From: Bacteroidales bacterium
GTDB lineage: Bacteria > Bacteroidota > Bacteroidia > Bacteroidales > ML635J-15
Reading direction: 5' to 3'
Length of the DNA stretch: 47,988 bases
NCBI GenBank assembly: GCA_017617125.1
Contig: JAFZWY010000028.1
Location: forward strand, 1 to 47,988
The position numbers and the translations under genes were made by a program. The notes under the pieces were generated by a model. That model ran no database searches and was not told where the DNA came from. It worked only from the letters and a program-made list of their open reading frames with translations. Within the stretch, counting starts at the first letter, position 1; every line of letters begins with the position of its first letter. Shown here one piece after another: positions 7,868-15,234 of the stretch.

Positions 7868-8023
7868 GAAATATGGGCAATAATTTCATATCAATTTTAA
7901 ACGCCTTTTATTTTCCATAGACTCTAGCAGAATTATTTTATATTAAAATTTTAGACGTATATATAAATTTAAAATATTTACGTATGTTTTTTTTTACACA
8001 TATTTCACTTACAAATTAATCTA
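7868..8023. other. AT-rich intergenic region before the 8062 lipoprotein gene
   Basis: Very AT-rich sequence with no ORF or strong hairpin. It ends in the promoter of the next gene. Together with the REP-like units and the terminator it makes up the gene-free interval between 7718 and 8061. Confidence 0.4.
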
Positions 8024-8031
8024 TATATTTG
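8024..8031 (+). promoter_or_regulatory. Putative -7 box for the 8062 lipoprotein gene
   Basis: TATATTTG matches TAnnTTTG and lies 30 bases upstream of the ATG. No clear -33 TTTG was seen. Confidence 0.5.
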
Positions 8032-8061
8032 CAATGTGAATCAACTTAAAATTATTGAGTT

Positions 8062-8532
8062 ATGAAAAGAACAATTATTATATCACTTCTCGTTGCAGCA
8101 ATGGGAATGATAGCATTTGTAGGTTGTGAAAAAGAAGACACAACAGGTCGTCCGACAGTTACAGCAGTTGCATCGCAAACAACGGGCAGTCCTACTACCC
8201 ACAACACAACATTGTCATATACTGATTGTCACTCACACCAAAGTAAAGGCATGTATGATCCTGTAGTATTACCAAATTATGATAATGGAGTTTTACAACT
8301 GACGATTGAAAATTTTTGTCTTACATGCGGCGTTTACACTATTGTTGAAGAATCGGAAATTGATGTACAAACCATTACTGTAGATTTTGGTGTAATATAT
8401 GAATCTCAAGCTAATTGTATATGTTCCATTGATGTAGATTATTCAATTGACAATATAAAACCAGGCAATTACGAATTAATAATAAAGGATCGCAATATAG
8501 TAATGTATCAGGAAGAAATAACTTGTGAATAG
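8062..8532 (+). CDS. Small lipoprotein of unknown function (156 aa)
   Basis: The N-terminus is a lipoprotein signal peptide with the lipobox FVGC (Cys at residue 22), followed by a Thr/Ser-rich linker. The remaining 110 residues look beta-rich and contain two cysteine pairs, NFCLTCGVY and NCICSID, which could form disulfides outside the inner membrane. I do not recognise a family. It is a single gene with its own promoter box. Codon use is more AT-rich than in the neighbouring housekeeping genes, which may point to weak expression or later acquisition (impression only). Confidence 0.8.
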   Translation: MKRTIIISLLVAAMGMIAFVGCEKEDTTGRPTVTAVASQTTGSPTTHNTTLSYTDCHSHQSKGMYDPVVLPNYDNGVLQLTIENFCLTCGVYTIVEESEIDVQTITVDFGVIYESQANCICSIDVDYSIDNIKPGNYELIIKDRNIVMYQEEITCE

Positions 8533-8591
8533 TTCGTACATCCACAAAAAGTCCCCACAAATATAATTGTTTGAAAAAATTCTAATCCCCG

Positions 8592-8616
8592 TGCAACGAA
8601 ACCGAGGTTTCCGTTG
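8592..8616. other. Hairpin after the 8062 lipoprotein gene
   Basis: CAACGAAACC and GGTTTCCGTTG can pair around a GAG loop with one bulged base. No T-run follows, so it is either a weak transcript end or another palindromic repeat. Confidence 0.4.
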
Positions 8617-8670
8617 TCATAGGGATACAATAGTATTTTTCATCATAGATTTTTCATCATTATGAAAAAA

Positions 8671-8697
8671 GGCAGGGACGCCCGTCTCTGCCAATTT
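8671..8697. repeat. REP-like palindrome upstream of glnS
   Basis: GGCAGGGACG pairs with CGTCTCTGCC around a two-base loop, with one G/T wobble, flanked by A6 on the left and T6 on the right. The half-site GCAGGGACGC is like those at 107, 3527, 7758 and 23255. The A/T flanks would also let it terminate transcription on either strand. Confidence 0.65.
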
Positions 8698-8750
8698 TTT
8701 AAATCCTCAAAAAAAATCAGAAAACTCTCCTTCCCAATCGTAATTTACAT

Positions 8751-8758
8751 TATTTTTG
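8751..8758 (+). promoter_or_regulatory. Putative -7 box for glnS
   Basis: TATTTTTG 32 bases upstream of the ATG at 8791 matches TAnnTTTG. It lies inside the upstream in-frame extension and supports the 8791 start. Confidence 0.5.
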
Positions 8759-8790
8759 CACGTTTTCTAACACAAACAAAATTCAACAAG

Positions 8791-10470
8791 ATGGAAGAAA
8801 AAAAGGACTCACTGAATTTTATCGAACAAATCATCGAGAACGATTTGTCGTCAGGAAAAGTAACTAGCACATACACACGTTTTCCTCCCGAACCGAACGG
8901 CTATCTGCACATCGGACACGCTAAGTCCATTTGCCTCAACTTTGGCATCAAAAACCAGTACCACGGCAAGTGCAACCTGCGTTTCGACGACACAAACCCG
9001 TCGAAGGAAGACGTCGAATATGTAAACTCGATAATCGCCGACATCAAGTGGCTCGGCTTCGAGTACGACAAGCTTTTATACACGTCCGACTATTTCGACC
9101 AGCTTTACGAATGGGCCAAGATGCTTATACGCGAAGGCAAGGCCTACGTCGATGAGCAGACTCCCGACCAGATTGCCGAACAGCGCACCAATCCTACCGT
9201 TCCAGGTATCGAAAGCCCGTTCCGCAACCGTCCAGCCGAGGAAAGCCTTAAGCGCCTCGAGGAAATGAACGCAGGAATGCACGAGGAAGGCTCGATGGTA
9301 CTGCGTGCAAAGGTTGACATGAACTCGCCAAACATGCACATGCGTGACCCGATAATGTACCGCATCATCCGCCGTCCGCACGACCGCACCGGCGACAAGT
9401 GGAACATATACCCTATGTACGACTACGCTCACGGACAGAGCGACTACATCGAGGGCATCACCCACTCCATCTGTACCTTGGAATTCGAGGTTCACCGTCC
9501 GCTCTACGACTGGTTCCTCGACCAGATTGACAAGACTGGCAAGCGTCCGCAGCAGATTGAATTTGCACGATTGAACCTTTCATACACGGTAATGAGCAAG
9601 CGCAAGCTCCTCGAACTCGTGAACAACAAGTATGTAAGCGGCTGGGACGACCCACGAATGCCTACCGTCAGCGGTTTGCGCCGTCGTGGCTACACTCCCG
9701 AATCTATCCGCACATTCGCTGAGAAGATTGGCGTTGCAAAGCGTGAAAATATGATTGACGTGAGCCTTCTCGAATACTGCATCCGCGAAGACCTCAACAA
9801 GCGCGACTACAGAATATTGGCAGTTCTCGACCCGCTGAAGGTCGTTATTACCAACTACCCAGAAGGTCAGACCGAAAAACTCGAGGCTCAGAACAATCCA
9901 GAAGACGAGAACGCAGGAACACGCCAGCTCACCTTCGGACGCGAGATCTACATCGAGCGCGAAGACTTCATGGAAGATGCTCCTAACAAGTTCTTCCGTC
10001 TGAAACCAGGTGGCGAAGTTCGCTTGAGATATGCATACTTCATAAAGTGCAACGAAGTGATAAAGGATGCCGACGGCAACATCACCGAACTGCACTGCAC
10101 CTACGACCCCGAAAGCCGCGGCGGAAAATCGCCAGACGGCCGCAAGGTAAAGGGCACAATCCACTGGGTAAACTGCGACACCTGCGTCGATGCAGAAGTG
10201 CGTCTGTACGACCGCCTGTTCACCAAGGAAAACCCCGACGACCTCGCAGAAGGCGAAACTTACCTCACCTATTTGAATCCAGATTCGTTGAAGGTTGTCA
10301 CCGCAAAGGTTGAGGAATACATAAAGGAAACAAAGGAAACTAGCTTCCAGTTCGAGCGCAAGGGCTACTTCTGCTTCGACAAGGACTCGACTCCCGAAAA
10401 GCCTGTATTCAACCGCACCGTCACTCTGAAGGACTCGTGGGCTAAAATTGCAGAAAATGACAAGAAGTAG
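8791..10470 (+). CDS. glnS: Glutamine--tRNA ligase (GlnS)
   Basis: This class I synthetase charges tRNA-Gln directly with glutamine. Signatures are FPPEPNGYLHIGHAKS (HIGH motif) near residues 31-46, LRFDDTNPSKED, the DYAHGQSDYIEGITHSICTLEF segment of the active site (quoted here in part: EGITHSICTLEF), VMSKRKL as the KMSKS loop, and the C-terminal beta-barrel anticodon-binding region. At 559 residues it is full length. An in-frame extension to 8662 was rejected because it runs through a promoter and a REP-like palindrome and is not GlnRS-like. Its 3' end overlaps coaD by 14 bases, so the two form a translationally coupled pair. Bacterial GlnRS is known to derive from eukaryotes by old transfer. 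Confidence 0.97.
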   Translation: MEEKKDSLNFIEQIIENDLSSGKVTSTYTRFPPEPNGYLHIGHAKSICLNFGIKNQYHGKCNLRFDDTNPSKEDVEYVNSIIADIKWLGFEYDKLLYTSDYFDQLYEWAKMLIREGKAYVDEQTPDQIAEQRTNPTVPGIESPFRNRPAEESLKRLEEMNAGMHEEGSMVLRAKVDMNSPNMHMRDPIMYRIIRRPHDRTGDKWNIYPMYDYAHGQSDYIEGITHSICTLEFEVHRPLYDWFLDQIDKTGKRPQQIEFARLNLSYTVMSKRKLLELVNNKYVSGWDDPRMPTVSGLRRRGYTPESIRTFAEKIGVAKRENMIDVSLLEYCIREDLNKRDYRILAVLDPLKVVITNYPEGQTEKLEAQNNPEDENAGTRQLTFGREIYIEREDFMEDAPNKFFRLKPGGEVRLRYAYFIKCNEVIKDADGNITELHCTYDPESRGGKSPDGRKVKGTIHWVNCDTCVDAEVRLYDRLFTKENPDDLAEGETYLTYLNPDSLKVVTAKVEEYIKETKETSFQFERKGYFCFDKDSTPEKPVFNRTVTLKDSWAKIAENDKK

Positions 10471-10930
10471 AATAGCTCTTTTCCCAGGCTCGTTCGACCC
10501 GATAACCGTCGGGCACGAGTCTGTTATTCGCCGCGCACTGCCGATGTTCGACAAGATAATTGTCGGCGTAGGAGTTAATTCCGAGAAATCGGCAATGCTG
10601 CCAAGCGAAAAGCGCGTAGAACTGATAAAGAAAGTATTCGCCGACGAGCCAAAAGTGGAAGTCGTAACCTATTCGGGACTTACGGTTGATTTTTGCAAGG
10701 CAAACAATATCAGTTTCATACTTCGCGGACTGCGTACCTCTGCCGACTTCGAGTTTGAGCGTTCAATAGGTCACGCCAACCAGCTTCTCGACAAGGACAT
10801 CGAAACAGTGTTTATGCTAACATTGCCCGAACATACCTTCATTTCGTCGAGCATTGTCCGCGACATTGCAAAGAACAACGGCGACATTTCAGCATTTCTG
10901 CCCAAGGCAATAACAAGGGAAGACTTTTAA
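10457..10930 (+). CDS. coaD: Phosphopantetheine adenylyltransferase (CoaD)
   Basis: It transfers AMP from ATP to 4'-phosphopantetheine, the penultimate step of coenzyme A synthesis, in the cytoplasm. From the ATG at 10457 the protein has 157 residues, normal for the hexameric enzyme. Motifs are FPGSFDPITVGH with the catalytic-site His at residue 20, FILRGLRTSADFEFE, and the C-terminal ISSSIVRDI. The start codon lies inside the last codons of glnS; a TTG nine bases earlier is possible but less likely. A hairpin terminator follows at 10952. In many Bacteroidota, as I recall, coaD sits beside parE, so the link to glnS is a local arrangement. Confidence 0.96.
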   Translation: MTRSRIALFPGSFDPITVGHESVIRRALPMFDKIIVGVGVNSEKSAMLPSEKRVELIKKVFADEPKVEVVTYSGLTVDFCKANNISFILRGLRTSADFEFERSIGHANQLLDKDIETVFMLTLPEHTFISSSIVRDIAKNNGDISAFLPKAITREDF

Positions 10931-10951
10931 TAGACCCGCATTAATCAACAT

Positions 10952-10988
10952 AACATTCGGCAGCATTGTTGTCGAATGTTTCTTTTTT
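10952..10988 (+). terminator. Terminator of glnS-coaD
   Basis: AACATTCG pairs with CGAATGTT around a loop, followed by TTCTTTTTT, about 20 bases after the coaD stop. Confidence 0.8.
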
Positions 10989-11073
10989 AAGCATCTGCGA
11001 ATCAACAAAGTAGGCCAATAATTCAACGCAAATAAAAAAAACTTATTTTTTTCGCCAATTCAAATTAAAGCAT

Positions 11074-11081
11074 TAAATTTG
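11074..11081 (+). promoter_or_regulatory. Putative -7 box for the TPR gene
   Basis: TAAATTTG matches TAnnTTTG and lies 40 bases upstream of the ATG at 11122. Confidence 0.5.
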
Positions 11082-11121
11082 CACTCTCAAAATTGTAACG
11101 TTATTTTTTTAAGAACAGATT

Positions 11122-11826
11122 ATGTCAAACAAGGAGAAAAACATTCAGGATGAAGGTTTGCAGAATGTTGAATCTGCATTGAACCGCACCGAAAACTGGT
11201 TCGAAAAACATCAGAAACTCATTATTATAATTTTCGCTGCTATCGTAGTAATAGCATTGGGAATAATCGCATACGTAAAGTTTGTACAGCAGCCTAAGAA
11301 CCGTGAAGCTATGACCGAACTCTACAAGGCAGAATTTGCTTTTGCAGAGGACAACTTCGAACTTGCACTCAACGGAATCGACGGCGAATACAGCGGTTTC
11401 GCAGCAATAGTTGACGACTATGGCAGAACTCCTTCGGGAAATGCTGCTCGCTACTATGCAGGTGTTTGCTGCATGCGTCTCGGTCAGTACGAAGATGCTA
11501 TCAGCTACCTCGAAGGCTTCGACAGCGACGATCCGATGATTGGTCCTATGGCAATTGCCCTTATCGGCGACGCTCACATGGAACTCGGTGACAACGAAAA
11601 GGCAGCAAAGCACTACGTAGAAGCAGCCGAAAAGGCAAACAACGACTACCTGTCGCCGCTCTTCCTCATAAAGGCTGGCAACACCTACGAACTTATGGGC
11701 GAATACCAGAAGGCTCTCGACACCTACAAGAGAGTACAGGAAGACTACTACAACGTACTTGAAAGAAACGACAAGACAAACATCGAAAAGTACATCAAGC
11801 GTGCCGAAATGCACTTAGGTAAGTAA
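11122..11826 (+). CDS. Membrane-anchored tetratricopeptide-repeat protein
   Basis: A 234-residue protein with an N-terminal cytoplasmic segment (about 33 residues), one membrane helix (residues 34-53, LIIIIFAAIVVIALGIIAYV) and a C-terminal TPR domain. At least three TPR-like helical pairs are visible (RYYAGVCCMRLGQYEDAISYL, AIALIGDAHMELGDNEKAAKHY, LIKAGNTYELMGEYQKALDTY; each shown only in part as repeats at about 112-131, 145-167 and 180-201). The layout resembles YfgM-like periplasmic TPR proteins linked to the translocon, but function in Bacteroidota is not established. It lies upstream of ribH in the same direction, separated by a strong terminator hairpin. Confidence 0.85.
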   Translation: MSNKEKNIQDEGLQNVESALNRTENWFEKHQKLIIIIFAAIVVIALGIIAYVKFVQQPKNREAMTELYKAEFAFAEDNFELALNGIDGEYSGFAAIVDDYGRTPSGNAARYYAGVCCMRLGQYEDAISYLEGFDSDDPMIGPMAIALIGDAHMELGDNEKAAKHYVEAAEKANNDYLSPLFLIKAGNTYELMGEYQKALDTYKRVQEDYYNVLERNDKTNIEKYIKRAEMHLGK

Positions 11827-11850
11827 ACACACATTATCTTTCATAATCTC

Positions 11851-11876
11851 TGGGGGACTTGTCCCCCATTTTTTTA
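11851..11876 (+). terminator. Strong intrinsic terminator between TPR gene and ribH
   Basis: GGGGGAC and GTCCCCC form a perfect stem around a TT loop, followed by A and then seven T residues. It ends about 12 bases before the ribH start codon, leaving almost no space for a separate ribH promoter. Confidence 0.9.
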
Positions 11877-11887
11877 ATATTACGACT

Positions 11888-12388
11888 ATGACAAGCGAAC
11901 TCAAGAACCTATCGATCTATTCCGAAACTGGAATCGCAAGGCAGAATCCGGAAAAACCATACAGAATAGGCATTGCAGTATCGGAATGGAACCAGGAAAT
12001 AACAGCTAACCTCGCCGACGGAGCTATCGAAACGCTCAAGAAATACGGCTATAGCGACGACGACATTGTGCTAAGAAGCGTTCCAGGTAGCTTCGAACTC
12101 CCACTTGGTGCAATATATCTTATCGAAAACCATCAGTGCGATGCCGTGATCTGTCTCGGATGTGTAATACAAGGCGACACCAAACATTTCGACTACGTAT
12201 GTTCGGGTGTAACCCAAGGTATAATGGATGTGAACACCAGATATGCAACCCCAGTTGCTTTCGGACTGCTCACCACCAACAACCAGCAGCAGGCAATCGA
12301 CCGCTCAGGCGGACGACTTGGCAACAAAGGTACCGAAGCTGCCGCTGCAGCACTGAAAATGCTTACCCTGAAGAATGAAATCAGGTAA
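11888..12388 (+). CDS. ribH: 6,7-dimethyl-8-ribityllumazine synthase (RibH)
   Basis: It condenses a ribityl-pyrimidine with dihydroxybutanone phosphate, the step before riboflavin synthase. The 166-residue length is normal for this icosahedral or pentameric enzyme. Motifs are RSVPGSFELPLGA (substrate pocket), GCVIQGDTKHFDYV with the catalytic His, and GLLTTNNQQQAIDRSGG with GNKGTEAA near the C-terminus. The ATG at 11888 sits 12 bases after a terminator hairpin, so expression may depend on read-through or on a promoter not visible as TAnnTTTG. I looked for an FMN riboswitch upstream and there is no room for one. Its last 14 bases overlap the next lipoprotein gene. Confidence 0.96.
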   Translation: MTSELKNLSIYSETGIARQNPEKPYRIGIAVSEWNQEITANLADGAIETLKKYGYSDDDIVLRSVPGSFELPLGAIYLIENHQCDAVICLGCVIQGDTKHFDYVCSGVTQGIMDVNTRYATPVAFGLLTTNNQQQAIDRSGGRLGNKGTEAAAAALKMLTLKNEIR

Positions 12389-12950
12389 AACTAAAACAAT
12401 ACTTCTGATTATATTGTCGGCAACGGCAATGATATCATGCATCCCGCAAAAGAAGTGGGAAAAAGCAACAATAACATTCAACGACAACAGCGAACGCGAG
12501 GCATACGTATATGCTTCGCCGCTTTCGTACTACAATTTCTTCAGGGCAAAATACTCGCAAGACGAACGCAGGACCATATATCCGCCCGACTCAGCAAAGT
12601 CGGTTAGCAACGGAAATTTTGCCTATTATTCGCTATTCTTCGACGAAGAACGTTTCGGCATGGAGTCGTACGGATTCATAAAACGGCTTGCAGGAAACGA
12701 ATTGTACATAGGCGTAACAAAGTTCAAGATGAAGACATGCGCCTGCAAGACGTCTGGAGGCTATTTTAAGGGCTATTTTATCGTGCATGGTGACAATTAC
12801 ATCAAGATAAGTTTCGACGCCCACAGGCAGATAAAAAACATCAACGAGCTTAATAGCTTTATCGAAAACGAAGGCATCGACTTCGAAATACCCCAAAGCA
12901 TCTGCAACCTCGACGAACTAATAACTCTTATTGGCAAGGTAGGGATATAA
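12375..12950 (+). CDS. Lipoprotein of unknown function coupled to ribH
   Basis: A 191-residue protein with a lipoprotein signal: KSGKTKTILLIILSATAMISC, with the lipobox Cys near residue 22 (motif MISC). The mature part is mixed alpha/beta with FKMKTCACKTSGGYF in the middle and no recognised domain. The ATG lies inside ribH (14-base overlap), so translation is coupled to ribH although the product is an envelope protein with no evident link to flavin synthesis. The pattern TITFNDNSEREAYVY at the start of the mature region suggests a small beta-barrel or stress-type fold, which I cannot confirm. Confidence 0.82.
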   Translation: MKSGKTKTILLIILSATAMISCIPQKKWEKATITFNDNSEREAYVYASPLSYYNFFRAKYSQDERRTIYPPDSAKSVSNGNFAYYSLFFDEERFGMESYGFIKRLAGNELYIGVTKFKMKTCACKTSGGYFKGYFIVHGDNYIKISFDAHRQIKNINELNSFIENEGIDFEIPQSICNLDELITLIGKVGI

Positions 12951-12952
12951 AA

Positions 12953-12976
12953 AAAGGCGGAACATGTCCGCCTTCG
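12953..12976 (-). terminator. Terminator between convergent genes (greA-HIT operon end)
   Basis: AAGGCGGA and TCCGCCTT pair around a five-base loop between the stops at 12950 (plus) and 12995 (minus). The T-run follows on the minus strand, so it mainly serves the greA-HIT transcript; the plus strand lacks a clean T-run. Confidence 0.8.
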
Positions 12977-12994
12977 GTATAATCATACAAATAA

Positions 12995-13387
12995 TTACAT
13001 GTTCTTCTTGATGTCCTCGACAAGCTTCTTGTACTCGTCGTCGGTAAGCTTTACGCGTGAGTTCGACAGAAGCATATCTCCTTCCTTGCTTATAGGAATA
13101 AGGTGGATATGGGTATGAGGAACCTCGAGACCAAGCACCATAAGACCGATGCGTTCGCATTCGATAGTCTTTTCCAATGCAGCAGCCACCTTCTTTGCGA
13201 AAATCAAAATTTCGGACAATACTTCGTCCGAATTACGGAATATATAGTCCTTTTCTTCCTTCGGCACTACCAGGGTATGACCTTTCTTAAGCGGATTGAT
13301 GTCGAGGAAAGCGATGAACTTGTCGTTCTCTGCCACCTTGTAGCAAGGAATTTCGCCATTTATAATCTTTGTGAATATTGTTGCCAT
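12995..13387 (-). CDS. HIT-family (histidine triad) nucleotide-binding protein
   Basis: A 130-residue HINT-like protein that binds or hydrolyses nucleotides (AMP-lysine or adenosine phosphoramidate type substrates in characterised relatives). The triad is HTHIHLIP at residues 91-98 and the N-terminal half has IINGEIPCYKV and FLDINPLKKGHTLVVPK, both standard. It lies five bases after the greA stop and shares its transcript, a pairing common in Bacteroidota. The physiological substrate is not known. It ends at a hairpin terminator shared with the convergent lipoprotein gene. Confidence 0.94.
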   Translation of the reverse strand: MATIFTKIINGEIPCYKVAENDKFIAFLDINPLKKGHTLVVPKEEKDYIFRNSDEVLSEILIFAKKVAAALEKTIECERIGLMVLGLEVPHTHIHLIPISKEGDMLLSNSRVKLTDDEYKKLVEDIKKNM

Positions 13388-13392
13388 AGCCG

Positions 13393-13866
13393 TTAGATTG
13401 AAATGTTAATGATTTCGAACGAAACTGTTCCGCTGGGAACCTGGATATCAACCACGTCACCGACTTTCTTGCCGAGAAGGCCCTTTGCGATAGGAGTAGA
13501 AACCGATATTTTCTTTGCCTTGAGGTCAGCCTCCGACTCAGAAACTATGGTGTATTCCATTTCCTGGTTTGTCTTTACATTTTTCAGTTTCACCTTATTC
13601 AGAATCTGAACGGCATTAGTATTTATCTGTGATGGATCGATGATACGTGCATTACGAATAGTTTCCTGAAGCTTACTAATTTTCATTTCGAGCAAACCCT
13701 GAGCTTCCTTGGCAGCATCATATTCAGCATTTTCCGACAAATCGCCCTTATCACGAGCCTCGGCAATCTGCTTTGAGATATTCGGTCTCTCGATGTTTAC
13801 CATCCTATCCAATTCATCTTTCAGTTTCTTAAGACCTTCTTCGGTCAAATATGAAATACCAGACAT
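13393..13866 (-). CDS. greA: Transcription elongation factor GreA
   Basis: It stimulates cleavage of backtracked RNA in RNA polymerase. The 157-residue protein has the N-terminal coiled coil with the acidic tip (ARDKGDLSENAEYDAAKEAQG, with the key Asp/Glu around residues 41-48) and the C-terminal FKBP-like domain with VSTPIAKGLLGKKVGDVVDI. Length and order are standard. A TACCTTTG box at 13932-13939 upstream fits the promoter consensus, giving a leader of about 60 bases that contains a small hairpin (13904-13927). The gene is first in a two-gene operon with the HIT protein. Confidence 0.97.
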   Translation of the reverse strand: MSGISYLTEEGLKKLKDELDRMVNIERPNISKQIAEARDKGDLSENAEYDAAKEAQGLLEMKISKLQETIRNARIIDPSQINTNAVQILNKVKLKNVKTNQEMEYTIVSESEADLKAKKISVSTPIAKGLLGKKVGDVVDIQVPSGTVSFEIINISI

Positions 13867-13902
13867 AATTATTTAATTTTATTGTTATACAAATAAAAAG
13901 AA

Positions 13903-13939
13903 ATCCCTTTTCGTCCTTGGGATTTCCACAGCAAAGGTA
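13903..13939 (-). promoter_or_regulatory. greA promoter box and leader hairpin
   Basis: TACCTTTG (minus strand, 13932-13939) matches TAnnTTTG. Just downstream AAATCCC and GGGATTT (13903-13926) can pair with a 10-base loop in the leader. Whether the hairpin regulates is unknown. Confidence 0.45.
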
Positions 13940-13965
13940 ACACTTTTTTGCTTTGGAAATAAAAA

Positions 13966-14005
13966 ATTTTAATCGGAAAGTTCATCCGAGTGAACTTTCC
14001 GATTA
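13966..14005 (-). terminator. Terminator of the receptor/exoprotein/PorV cluster
   Basis: AATCGGAAAGTTCA pairs perfectly with TGAACTTTCCGATT (13971-13984 and 13991-14004) around a six-base loop, followed on the minus strand by AAAATTTTTT. It lies 25 bases after the stop of the PorV-like gene. Confidence 0.88.
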
Positions 14006-14029
14006 ATGTTATTAATAATGAATCAACTT

Positions 14030-15217
14030 TTACATAGTAACGCGCAAGCCGAACGTATGTACACCGCCCATAATTTCGGTGAACCTGTACGAGTAGTCAA
14101 CACCCAATACTGGTCTTGTGCTTACAGAAGTTGTATTCAAGCCATAAACAGCCTTCTTTGGCGAGCTGCCGTCTGACAATCTTGACGAGCTCTTACCACC
14201 TTCTCTCTTCTTCAGAGGAGCCTGCAAGGTTATACCTACCGAAGGTCCAGTGAACCAAGTTGTACGCTTATCAACCGATTCAATACCGCTTTCATAAGTA
14301 TAACCGGCACGGAGGAACAAGTATTCCATGAACGAATACTCGAGACCAACGTGGAACTGGTCCTTTGTGAATGAGTTAGATGTGAAGTTCAATGCGATAG
14401 CAAGATTGTGATTTGAATAAACTACATCTTCTTCCTCATCAACCTTCGGAGCAAGTCTTATATGGTACGAGAAACCGATCTTAATCAAAGATGGAAGTTC
14501 GTACTCCTGGCTTCTGTTTTCAACACTCATCGATGTTCCTGTTGGTGAAAAACCTACGAAAGTCATACCATCACCTGTATACTTCATTGTAGTACCAACA
14601 TTCTTCATAGTGATACCGAAGTGGATGTTGTCGCGGTTTCTATTACCAGCCTTATCCTTACCAAAACCAGTAATATACTGGATACCAGCGTCGATTGCGA
14701 AACCAGAAGACTTAAGGTTGTCGATATGTTCGTTTAACATCTTAATTGTTATACCGCCGAATATACTATTCGAAAATTCGCGTGCATACGAAAGACCGAT
14801 TGTAGCATAACCAGGCTTGTAAGTACCGAAACCGCCTTCAGGCATAGCTTCCGAGGTCTTTTCAATTTCGCCCCAGTTAAATACGTTCACCATAGCACCC
14901 AATACGCTGTTTTCGCCAACTCTGATTGCCAAGGCTGCAGCATTAATTTGTAAGCCGGAACCTACAAGATACTGCGTATTGTTAAAACCAACTTCCAACT
15001 TCTTGGTGAAAGCCAAACCTGCAACATTAAGATGCATACTTTCGTAACCTGTTACGCAAGCTACACCGGCCTCACCCCAGCCCGAGGTTCTTGCCCAGGG
15101 ATTGAGCAAAAGCTGCGAAGCGCCTGCCTGACCAGCCCTTTGCCAGTTACCGGCAAATAAATCTGAACTAACTAATCCTAATATCGAAATTAGTAATATT
15201 AAATATATCCTTTTCAT
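14030..15217 (-). CDS. PorV/PorQ-family outer-membrane protein
   Basis: A 395-residue protein with a cleavable signal peptide (cut probably after LFA near residue 22) and a FadL-like beta-barrel pattern of alternating strands to the C-terminus (ending FGLRVTM). Features typical of the PorV/PorQ group are the N-terminal GASQLLLNPWARTSGWGEAG, the MHLNVAGLAFT segment, and later VGLEYSFMEYLFLRAGYTYE. In the characterised T9SS, PorV shuttles cargo from the translocon to the attachment complex; this is a family member, not certainly PorV itself. A Ser/Lys-rich loop around residues 335-355 is extra. It is the last gene of a three-gene cluster, 17 bases after the giant exoprotein gene. Confidence 0.85.
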   Translation of the reverse strand: MKRIYLILLISILGLVSSDLFAGNWQRAGQAGASQLLLNPWARTSGWGEAGVACVTGYESMHLNVAGLAFTKKLEVGFNNTQYLVGSGLQINAAALAIRVGENSVLGAMVNVFNWGEIEKTSEAMPEGGFGTYKPGYATIGLSYAREFSNSIFGGITIKMLNEHIDNLKSSGFAIDAGIQYITGFGKDKAGNRNRDNIHFGITMKNVGTTMKYTGDGMTFVGFSPTGTSMSVENRSQEYELPSLIKIGFSYHIRLAPKVDEEEDVVYSNHNLAIALNFTSNSFTKDQFHVGLEYSFMEYLFLRAGYTYESGIESVDKRTTWFTGPSVGITLQAPLKKREGGKSSSRLSDGSSPKKAVYGLNTTSVSTRPVLGVDYSYRFTEIMGGVHTFGLRVTM

Positions 15218-15234
15218 ATCTCGAGCTATAATTT

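Noticed and set aside
8662..8790. N-terminal extension of GlnS in the same frame
   Set aside because: It crosses a palindromic repeat and a TAnnTTTG promoter box, and the GlnRS-like sequence starts only after the ATG at 8791.
11827..11887. FMN riboswitch upstream of ribH
   Set aside because: The 61-base gap is too short and holds only a terminator hairpin; the conserved RFN elements are absent.
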